64,000 nucleotides of DNA, taken from Paenibacillus pinistramenti (GTDB taxonomy: Bacteria; Bacillota; Bacilli; Paenibacillales; Paenibacillaceae). Made by a program: the position numbers and the translations under genes. The DNA lies in contig NZ_VAWG01000004.1 in NCBI RefSeq assembly GCF_005869875.1, forward strand, positions 124,001 through 188,000, written 5' to 3'. Numbering within the stretch: the stretch's first letter is position 1; every line of letters starts with the position of its first letter. Positions 57,622-64,000 of this stretch are shown here, one piece after another. The notes under the pieces were generated by a model. The model did not search any database, had not been told where the DNA came from, and saw nothing but the letters and a program-made list of their open reading frames with translations.

Positions 57622-57857
57622 AATTATCTGCTGGAAAGATCTCAATCGAATATTGAATATTAGCTTTCCAAAAATAACGCAACTCCATATTAGCAGGAGC
57701 TGGGGCAAACAGCAATGGTAATTTTAGTTTTTTTGAAAATTATTTTTGAAATGCCTGCATGATGACGTTTTCCTGTGAAGGACTTTATTGCGTTGGCCGG
57801 CAGACTTCCATAAGATGTCCATAATAATAATTAACCCTAAGGAAGAAGGGCAAACAG

Positions 57858-58334
57858 ATGGTACAGCCATTATCCGAACTGCCGAAGGAGCAGGTTACAG
57901 CCTTTTTCAAGCAAAAATGGGGCTCGTCCCTCATGGCGTCCAAAGGACGTGTTCACCATCTCGAACAGCTTCCGGGTCTCGCGGTTGTCTCGGAGGAGCA
58001 GATCACAGGCCTGCTCACTTACCAGATCGCCGGCGGTGAATGCGAGATCGTTACCGTCAACAGTACGGTCCGCGGGCAGGGTACTGCCGCTTTGATGCTG
58101 GACGAGCTCCAGCATATTGCCGCCGCGAAGGGCTGCACAAGAATGTGGTGTATCGTGACGAATGATAATATTCACGCGATCCGATTTTTCCAGAAAAATG
58201 GAATGACCCTGTGCAGCTTCTACCGGAACGCGCTTGAGGACAACCGCCGGCTGAAACCGCAGATCCCGATGACCGGACAGGACGGGATTCCGATCGAGCA
58301 CGAGCTGGAGCTTGAGAAGCGGCTGCAGGGCTGA
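57858..58334 (+). CDS. GNAT-family N-acetyltransferase
   Basis: 158 residues. The acetyl-CoA-binding motif A is CEIVTVNSTVRGQGTAALMLDELQHIAAAKGC (the R-G-x-G-x-A/G pattern is RGQGTA) and motif B is ndNIHAIRFFQKNGMTLCSFYRNAL. It moves an acetyl group to an amine. It is divergent from a polyamine biosynthetic operon, so a polyamine is one possible acceptor, but nothing in the sequence proves it. Start ATG is preceded by GGAAGAAGG. Confidence 0.9.
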   Translation: MVQPLSELPKEQVTAFFKQKWGSSLMASKGRVHHLEQLPGLAVVSEEQITGLLTYQIAGGECEIVTVNSTVRGQGTAALMLDELQHIAAAKGCTRMWCIVTNDNIHAIRFFQKNGMTLCSFYRNALEDNRRLKPQIPMTGQDGIPIEHELELEKRLQG

Positions 58335-58391
58335 GGTTATTTTGTCCGATTGGGCATGGATTATCCCGGCCCGGTTCCGGGTCTGCCTGGC

Positions 58392-59234
58392 CTAAGCAGC
58401 AGTCCGGTTTAATTTGTTAAAATAAGCATGCGCATAGCGGGCCAGCCAAAGCAGCAGAAACGCGAACAGCAGATAAATCAATGCATACTTCCAAAAGGCA
58501 ATTTCGATATGAAGGATGCCGAATCCATAAAGCGGCAGGTCAACTCCAAGAATCAGAGGCGGGACAAGGAGATGCCAGTGAATTTTGCGGGTCCAGGTGA
58601 GGACGGAGGCAAAAATAAGGCCTTTGATCATCCCGGTTACAGTAGAGACAAACAGATCATCACGGCCTGCATCGGCATATAAGCCAGACAGGTAATGGCG
58701 GACATTCAGAACCGACAGGATGTACATGATTGTCCCGGCACTCGCCCAGACCAGCATCCAAAGGGACAGAAAGCGGACCGGACTCCGGCCGGCCTGAAGG
58801 GCGCGCATCCAGAACTTCGCAAGAAGAAAGAAGGTAACCAGCACAATAAAGGTGTATTCTTTCCGCCACCAGTACCTTTGGTAGACACCCAGCCATTCAA
58901 ATAGAAATTCCACACCGATGAGCGCGGCGGCGATCAGGATGAGCCAGCGGATTTTGATCTGGTAAACGGCTGCTGCTGTGGCTAATGAAGGGATTATAAA
59001 TAAATTGGAGGCAACCGCCCCAAGCGCATTGTCGTAATAGGAATTCTTTAGAACATGCGGAAAGTACCGGTAGCCGTCCCAGATGATCAGCACAAAGAAC
59101 TCGGCTGTGTAGACCATGCCGGAGAAGCACAGGAAGAGGGCCGCAATCCCGATCTGCCGGTTATGCGCCCCTGTTTGAATCAATATTGCTGCACTGATGA
59201 TCACCAGAACCAGAAAAGGGATAAAGTTAGGCAT
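58392..59234 (-). CDS. Multi-pass membrane protein of unknown function
   Basis: 280 residues with about eight membrane helices beginning PNFIPFLVLVIISAAILI. Charged loops carry WRKEYTFIVL and RHYLSGLYADAGRDD; the aromatic residues around YRYFPHVLKNSYYDN are distinctive but I do not recognise the family. It precedes the haem-like membrane protein's region in the opposite order and the two may not be an operon. No function proposed. Confidence 0.75.
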   Translation of the reverse strand: MPNFIPFLVLVIISAAILIQTGAHNRQIGIAALFLCFSGMVYTAEFFVLIIWDGYRYFPHVLKNSYYDNALGAVASNLFIIPSLATAAAVYQIKIRWLILIAAALIGVEFLFEWLGVYQRYWWRKEYTFIVLVTFFLLAKFWMRALQAGRSPVRFLSLWMLVWASAGTIMYILSVLNVRHYLSGLYADAGRDDLFVSTVTGMIKGLIFASVLTWTRKIHWHLLVPPLILGVDLPLYGFGILHIEIAFWKYALIYLLFAFLLLWLARYAHAYFNKLNRTAA

Positions 59235-59323
59235 GAGGGAGAGCCCCTTTTTTACCCCTAATATCCCCGGCTGCTGCTGCGGTTATTCCCATCTTGTAAA
59301 AGCCAAACAACCCATCGCCCTGT

Positions 59324-59974
59324 TCAGGCGGCGGGTTGTACGTTCCTTGAAGCCCATTTCTCCAAAATCCAGATCAGCACGCCTATACCAAGGGTAATGA
59401 GGACGGCAGTAATGGCCGAGCCTCCTGCATGCAGCAGCAAAGCCGGCACCCACAGCAGGGCCAGCGAGCGGTGAACCAGGCGCATCCAGCGGTTGCGGAT
59501 CTTGTTAATGAAGAAGCCGTATCCGGCCAGGGCCAGCAGGATGACAAACGCCGCCAGGCCTGAATAGATCTTGTGATCCTGCAGCTTCGTCACCAGAAAA
59601 TAAATGCCGTGCGCGGCAATCAGCAGCAGGGCGGCCCAGCCCAGCGGTTTATGGAGGGCATGCAGCAGCCTGCCGATCTTCCTGACAATGAGAGACGGCG
59701 ACTTCAGCTTCTTCTTAAACCAATACCAGCAGAATCCGGCAGCCCCAAGAAAGACAGATAGGGTGCCGAAAGTCTTGAACAGCTCCCCGTAGCCCTGCTC
59801 CCCGCCCGGAGGATGCCCCTTCATTCCGCCGGGAGGCCCGCCGCCTTCACCAGGGTGCATGCCGCCGCCATTTGACCACGAATTGTAGAAGTAATAGCCT
59901 GCCAGCAGGGCAGCGATTACAGCGGCAATGAGCGCCGGAATCCAGACGGTCCTCTTCTTGCTCATCATCTTCAC
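59324..59974 (-). CDS. Four-to-five-helix membrane protein with paired histidines, cytochrome-b/ferric-reductase-like
   Basis: 216 residues. One N-terminal membrane helix (residues about 10-28), a Gly/Pro-rich extracytoplasmic loop (GGGMHPGEGGGPPGG...) and then four helices. The histidines in LLHALHKPLGWAALLLIAAHG and LVHRSLALLWVPALLLHAGG are spaced to ligate haem between helices, as in ferric-reductase-like transmembrane proteins. The quinone or metal partner is not known. An AAGTGATGA-type region precedes it. Confidence 0.78.
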   Translation of the reverse strand: MKMMSKKRTVWIPALIAAVIAALLAGYYFYNSWSNGGGMHPGEGGGPPGGMKGHPPGGEQGYGELFKTFGTLSVFLGAAGFCWYWFKKKLKSPSLIVRKIGRLLHALHKPLGWAALLLIAAHGIYFLVTKLQDHKIYSGLAAFVILLALAGYGFFINKIRNRWMRLVHRSLALLWVPALLLHAGGSAITAVLITLGIGVLIWILEKWASRNVQPAA

Positions 59975-60087
59975 CTCTCTGATTTCTCACACTGAGTTTC
60001 GATTAGCATAGGTCTAGGTTAGTATAGAGATTTTTGATGAAAAAATGATGAAAAGCCGTGATGAATTAATCTGCTAATCAGGATTAT

Positions 60088-63000
60088 TTAGATCATCAGA
60101 ATATCGCGCAGCTCCTGCTCAGTCAGGGAAGGTGCGGCCAGGTCCTGGCCCTGGCCCATGACCTCGTCGATCAGGTGCTTCTTATTGTGCTGCAGCTCGT
60201 ACATTTTCTCCTCCATCGTGTCTTTGGCGATCAGCCGGATCACCTGCACGACCTTCTTCTGGCCTATGCGGTGGGCGCGGTCTGCGGCCTGCTGCTCGAC
60301 AGCCGGGTTCCACCACAGGTCATACAGGAGGACGGTATCGGCGCCGGTCAAATTAAGCCCGGTCCCCCCGGCCTTCATAGAGATCAGGAACACCTCCATC
60401 TCCCCTTCGTTGAACCGGCGGCACAGCTCCACGCGCTCGCGGGCCGGAGTGGAGCCGTCCAGATAGAAATACGGCAGGCCCAGATCATTTAATGCCTGCC
60501 CGATCAGGCCGAGCATCTCTGTGAACTGGGAGAAGATCAGCATTCTCTTTCGATTGGCCCGGCATTCCTCCACAATCTCCATCAGCTGTTCGAGCTTGGC
60601 AGAGCTTCCCTTGTAGCCCTCCACAAACAGGGCGGGATGGCAGCAGATCTGCCGGAGCCGGGTCAGTCCGGCCAGAATTTTGATCCGGCTCTTGTGGTAG
60701 CCGTCCACGCTCAGATGCTTCAGCGTATCCTGCTGCAGCTTGGCCAGATAGGCGGTGTAGAGCTTCTTCTGCTCCGGCAGCAGCTCGGCAGGCACGATCG
60801 ACTCGATCTTCTCCGGCAGATCCTGGAGTACGTCGCTCTTCCACCTGCGGAGCATGAACGGACGGGCGCGCTTAGCCACTTCCTTGCGTGTCAGGTTCCC
60901 GAACGTGTTCAAATCCTGGAAGAGCGGCGGAAACACCACATGAAAAATCGACCAGAGCTCTTCGAGCCGGTTCTCAATCGGCGTGCCCGTCAAGGCAAAG
61001 CGGAACTCGGCCTGAATCGATTTGACCGCCCGGGCGGTCTGGGTCGAATGATTTTTGAAGGCCTGGGCCTCGTCCAGAATCAACGTGTGAACCGGCAGCT
61101 TGGCATACCTGCGCACATCGCGGAGAAGCAGGGTGTACGAGGTCAGAATGACATCCGCTTCCCCGGCGGCGGCCAGCTTGGACTGCCGCTCGGCCTGGCT
61201 GCCGTCGGCGATCAGCACGCGGATATCGGGCGCGAACTTCTTAAGCTCATCCCGCCAGTTGTAGACCAGAGAGCCTGGTGAGACGACGAGCACCGGAAGC
61301 TGCCGCTTCCGGATGTCAGGCAGGACGGAGGTGATGTAGGCGATGCTCTGCAGCGTTTTGCCAAGGCCCATATCATCGGCCAGAATTCCGCCAAAGCCGT
61401 AGTGGGCAAGCGTCTTCAGCCACTGGTAGCCGAGCTTCTGGTAGTCTCTCAGTACAGGCGAAAGGGACGCCGGCACCGGAAAGTCCAGGTTGTCCGGGTT
61501 CCGCAGATTATCCAGCAGCTGCCGCACCGGCCGGTCAAGCTTCAGCAGGCGGGAAGGCTGATCGGCAAGCGAAATTCCCCGAAATAGGGGCACCCGGATT
61601 GCGGCGCCTTCGATCTCGGAATGGAGCAGTCCCGTTTCTTTCAGAAACGCTGCCATTTCCTGCATCTCGGCACTGTCCAGCGGCAGGAGAGAGCCGCTTG
61701 GCAGGCGGTAATACCGCTTCTTCTCCTCCAGCGATTTGATGAGGCTGCGGATTTCGGTCTCCGGAATCCAGCCCATATTCAGCCGGAATTCCAGCCAGTT
61801 CATCGTCTCCCCGGCCGATACCTGCACACTGACCTTCGGCACCTCGTCCAGCTTGTGGACCCGGAGCTTGACGGCTGTGGTCGCGTACACCTTCAGCAGC
61901 TGCTCGAGCTGAGGAACGACCTGGTACAGGAACTGGAACTCGGCTTCTTCCTCTTCCATGTAATAGCCGGCTTCCGTCTTAGTGAACGGCTGCGCTTCTA
62001 ACAGATCCAGGATCTGGCGCTCCTTGTCCGCGTCCCGGATCAGAATCCGGCCGGTGCCCGGCTGCCGCCGCTCCTCCTCGAGCGGATTGATGACGACCGT
62101 GTCGTACTGGAATTCAACGCCGGCCAGCAGGCGGTCCCGGACCCGGTCCAGGTACAGCCTGGCCTGCAGCGGGAACTGAATGACCCGGCCGGCAATTTCC
62201 GGTGCGATGCTGACACGGCCGAGCTGCTTGAAGCCGGGAACCGCCCTCTGGATGAAAGCATCCATCTGGCTGCGGGGAATCTGGATCTCCTGTTCCCCGG
62301 CATCGGTATCGCCAAGGATGGCCTTGAGCTCGGCAAGCCGCCTGGCCGTCTTCTCCGGAAGCGGCAGCAGACGGCCCTGGATAAAGGCCGCGCCGTACGG
62401 CTCCAATATTTTGACGGAGCGAAGCCCCTGAACGCGAAGCGAATATTCGGCGGCCTCTCCGAGCTCGAAGCTCAGCGGGAGCGCTTCGTCTGACAGCGTG
62501 ATGCCTTCGTATTTAAGGCTTCCGTCCATCAGCGTCACCTGCGGAGCCTGCGGCAGCAAAGGCAGCAGCTCCCGCCAAACCTCAGGCGGGATCAGAAGCA
62601 TGCGGCCGCCAGGCCTGCCGGTTCCGCTGACCGCTTCCAGGCGGTCCATCTCCCGGTAGGCGGTATGGCCTTGAGCCTTCTTCATCAGAACCTGAAGCAC
62701 CGCTTCATCCTCTTTGGCAAAGCTGTGCAGCTCCGGGTCATAGCTGAACCGGGGCGAGATGGGGCTGCTCTCTCCGCGGTTCAGCTGATCGAGGAAGGCG
62801 GCGATATTTTTCACAACATACAGGGATTTGGGGCCGATCTTTAATTCGACTCCGAACAGCGAGGTGCGGGGGCTGAATTCCAGCAGCTTCAGTATAAATT
62901 CGACCTGCAGCAGGCTCCGTGTCTCAATCAGGGTCCGATTGTGGATCGGAAGCGCCGGCTTGTCCTCGAACAAGCCCAAAATCCGCTCAGCGAGGGAGGA

Positions 63001-63405
63001 GGTGCCCGGCGTGCCGCCGCTGCCAGTGCCGTCCCTTGGGCGGGAGCTGCCGCCCGTGACGCCCAGTCCGTTCAAGCCGTCCAGGCCGCCGGGCCGGCCG
63101 CCCTCCCCGCCGTCCGTCTGCTGAACCTCATACAAACGGAGCAGTACGGCGGCGATATGCGCGCAGAACGCATCGTAGGAGCCAAGGTCCGGGCAGGAGC
63201 ATACCGCTTCAGGCCGGCCTTCTGCGGTGAAGGAGAGCCGGACCTCGCAGCGGTCCTGGCCGGACACCTCAGCCGTGTACCGGCCGCTTTCGTCGTCAAA
63301 CTGGACAATCTGTACCTTGTTGGCGCGGTTTAACCGCTCGCCCTTCTGGTAAGCGTAGGAGCCGCACCACTGCTTGATCGATTTTTTGGTGATTGGAATG
63401 TGCAT
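60088..63405 (-). CDS. SWI2/SNF2-family helicase with SWIM zinc finger
   Basis: 1105 residues. An N-terminal SWIM finger (CSCPDLGSYDAFCAHIAAVLL, CxC...CxH) is followed by a long SNF2-associated region, then the ATPase: DDMGLGKT (677-684), DEAQ in LILDEAQAFKNHSTQ, LTGTPIENRLEELWSIFHVV, and the C-terminal helicase half with SMKAGGTGLNLTGADTVLLYDLWWNPAVEQQAADRAHRIGQ. Bacterial HepA/SNF2 relatives remodel stalled RNA polymerase or other nucleoprotein complexes. A Gly-rich low-complexity insert (GGEGGRPGG... SGGTPG) lies near residues 95-140. Single gene, no operon partner. Confidence 0.93.
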   Translation of the reverse strand: MHIPITKKSIKQWCGSYAYQKGERLNRANKVQIVQFDDESGRYTAEVSGQDRCEVRLSFTAEGRPEAVCSCPDLGSYDAFCAHIAAVLLRLYEVQQTDGGEGGRPGGLDGLNGLGVTGGSSRPRDGTGSGGTPGTSSLAERILGLFEDKPALPIHNRTLIETRSLLQVEFILKLLEFSPRTSLFGVELKIGPKSLYVVKNIAAFLDQLNRGESSPISPRFSYDPELHSFAKEDEAVLQVLMKKAQGHTAYREMDRLEAVSGTGRPGGRMLLIPPEVWRELLPLLPQAPQVTLMDGSLKYEGITLSDEALPLSFELGEAAEYSLRVQGLRSVKILEPYGAAFIQGRLLPLPEKTARRLAELKAILGDTDAGEQEIQIPRSQMDAFIQRAVPGFKQLGRVSIAPEIAGRVIQFPLQARLYLDRVRDRLLAGVEFQYDTVVINPLEEERRQPGTGRILIRDADKERQILDLLEAQPFTKTEAGYYMEEEEAEFQFLYQVVPQLEQLLKVYATTAVKLRVHKLDEVPKVSVQVSAGETMNWLEFRLNMGWIPETEIRSLIKSLEEKKRYYRLPSGSLLPLDSAEMQEMAAFLKETGLLHSEIEGAAIRVPLFRGISLADQPSRLLKLDRPVRQLLDNLRNPDNLDFPVPASLSPVLRDYQKLGYQWLKTLAHYGFGGILADDMGLGKTLQSIAYITSVLPDIRKRQLPVLVVSPGSLVYNWRDELKKFAPDIRVLIADGSQAERQSKLAAAGEADVILTSYTLLLRDVRRYAKLPVHTLILDEAQAFKNHSTQTARAVKSIQAEFRFALTGTPIENRLEELWSIFHVVFPPLFQDLNTFGNLTRKEVAKRARPFMLRRWKSDVLQDLPEKIESIVPAELLPEQKKLYTAYLAKLQQDTLKHLSVDGYHKSRIKILAGLTRLRQICCHPALFVEGYKGSSAKLEQLMEIVEECRANRKRMLIFSQFTEMLGLIGQALNDLGLPYFYLDGSTPARERVELCRRFNEGEMEVFLISMKAGGTGLNLTGADTVLLYDLWWNPAVEQQAADRAHRIGQKKVVQVIRLIAKDTMEEKMYELQHNKKHLIDEVMGQGQDLAAPSLTEQELRDILMI

Positions 63406-63620
63406 CTAGGACCGTTACCTTTCTATGGATATAGAACAGATGTTTGTTGGAAATATTGTACCATAACTGTGTATCCGGAACTGCGTATTCGGAACTGCTT
63501 ATCCGGGGCCTTTTTCCTGCTTGTCCTAAGGGGTCTGCAGTCCGGTCCGCCAAGGTTGCGCTGGCGCGTATAATAGACAATGGAGCCAATACATACCGAC
63601 ACCAGGAGGAGAATACAACG

Positions 63621-64000
63621 ATGATCCGTTTTGAAAGTGATTATACCGAGGGCGCCCATGAGCGCATTTTGCAAAGACTGCTGAAGACGAATCTGGAGCA
63701 GACCAGCGGCTATGGAACGGACGAGCACTGCGGGCGGGCGCGGGAGTACATCCGCAAGGCCTGCGCGGCGCCTGATGCCGATGTGCATTTTCTGGTTGGA
63801 GGCACTCAGACGAATATGACGGTGATTGCTTCGATTCTCCGCCCGCATCAGGGAGTGATTGCCGCAGCCACCGGTCATATCGCCGGCCATGAAACCGGGG
63901 CAATTGAGGCGACAGGCCACAAGGTGCTGACCGTGCCGAGCGGGGACGGCAAAATGACGGCCGAGCAGGTCAAAGAAGTGTATGAAGCCCACTGGAATGA
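63621..64000 (+). CDS. Low-specificity threonine aldolase / beta-eliminating-lyase family, 3'-truncated by the window
   Basis: Starts at ATG 63621 after an AGGAGGAG ribosome site and is open to the window edge. The first 126 residues read IRFESDYTEGAHERILQRLL, TSGYGTDEHCGRAREYIRKA and HFLVGGTQTNMTVIASILRPHQGVIAAATGHIAGHETGAIEATGHKVL, characteristic of PLP-dependent L-threonine aldolases (the GHETGAIE block). The catalytic lysine lies beyond the window. Cleaves threonine to glycine and acetaldehyde. Confidence 0.88.
   Translation, partial: MIRFESDYTEGAHERILQRLLKTNLEQTSGYGTDEHCGRAREYIRKACAAPDADVHFLVGGTQTNMTVIASILRPHQGVIAAATGHIAGHETGAIEATGHKVLTVPSGDGKMTAEQVKEVYEAHWN

Larger units (their letters stand above)
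57204..57857. other. 654-bp region between polyamine operon and GNAT gene, dense in inverted repeats
   Basis: Contains the leader terminator (57257-57304) and, further out, a run of perfect hairpins (57475-57621). No promoter with both boxes was convincing. The size and structure are far beyond what two divergent promoters need. Confidence 0.7.

Overview
The window reads as a chromosomal segment of a spore-forming, low-to-mid GC Gram-positive, most likely a Paenibacillus. Reasons: strong AGGAGG-type ribosome binding sites with frequent TTG and GTG starts; sigma-A promoters with near-perfect boxes; two YjcZ-type sporulation micro-proteins; an S-layer-anchored polysaccharidase; catabolite-response-like sites; and several Bacillales protein families (PnuC/NadR, DUF554, DUF4386, beta-propeller phytase, alternative spermidine enzymes). 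I see no rRNA, tRNA, CRISPR array, insertion sequence or prophage. Genus is an inference from gene content, not a database match.

Layout. 0-4.5 kb: a glutamine-amidotransferase-like hydrolase, a SagB-type nitroreductase and an NAD-salvage set (pnuC, bifunctional nadR, Nudix-wHTH regulator) behind a tandem-palindrome operator. 4.6-5.6 kb: an AT-rich Abi_2/HEPN phage-defence gene on the other strand. 5.8-8.3 kb: TetR regulator plus membrane exporter, and a collagen-like protein. 8.5-17.5 kb: GH3 beta-glucosidase, an unrecognised 558-residue protein, nitroreductase, methyltransferase, a nucleotidyltransferase behind a transcription attenuator, and a secreted amidase. 17.7-22.9 kb: SDR, a membrane protein, a MetE-C-like methyltransferase and a secreted phytase. 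23.1-30.4 kb: a tightly packed glycan operon (five glycosyltransferases and one ABC half-transporter). 30.5-31.8 kb: two small membrane proteins. 31.9-35.2 kb: UbiD decarboxylase, DUF554 and a small protein, divergent from UbiX. 35.5-42.4 kb: CE2-like esterase, diguanylate cyclase, YdeI-like protein, AraC/GyrI regulator, DUF4386 protein, NlpC/P60 hydrolase and two YjcZ genes. 42.7-52 kb: SLH-anchored endo-galactanase, malate:quinone oxidoreductase, and a large GH3 enzyme with an inserted domain and a CBM6-like end. 52-54.7 kb: MarR-SDR pair and a TPR-SMI1/KNR4 protein. 54.8-58.3 kb: carboxy(nor)spermidine decarboxylase and synthase behind a long structured leader, then a GNAT acetyltransferase. 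58.4-64 kb: two membrane proteins, a SWIM-SNF2 helicase, and the start of a threonine-aldolase-like gene that runs off the window.

How the parts fit. Plant-polysaccharide use is a clear theme: a galactanase displayed on the cell surface, two GH3 glycosidases, a CE2-type esterase, and UbiD/UbiX for decarboxylating phenolic or other aromatic acids; CcpA-type sites precede the galactanase and, less clearly, the first GH3 gene. The glycan operon looks like a complete assembly-and-flip unit for a short surface oligosaccharide, possibly of the PglK type. The most unusual non-coding signals are (1) the attenuator before the nucleotidyltransferase, (2) a run of perfect inverted repeats plus a leader terminator upstream of the polyamine operon, and (3) many short tandem repeats placed directly at gene ends and ribosome-binding sites.
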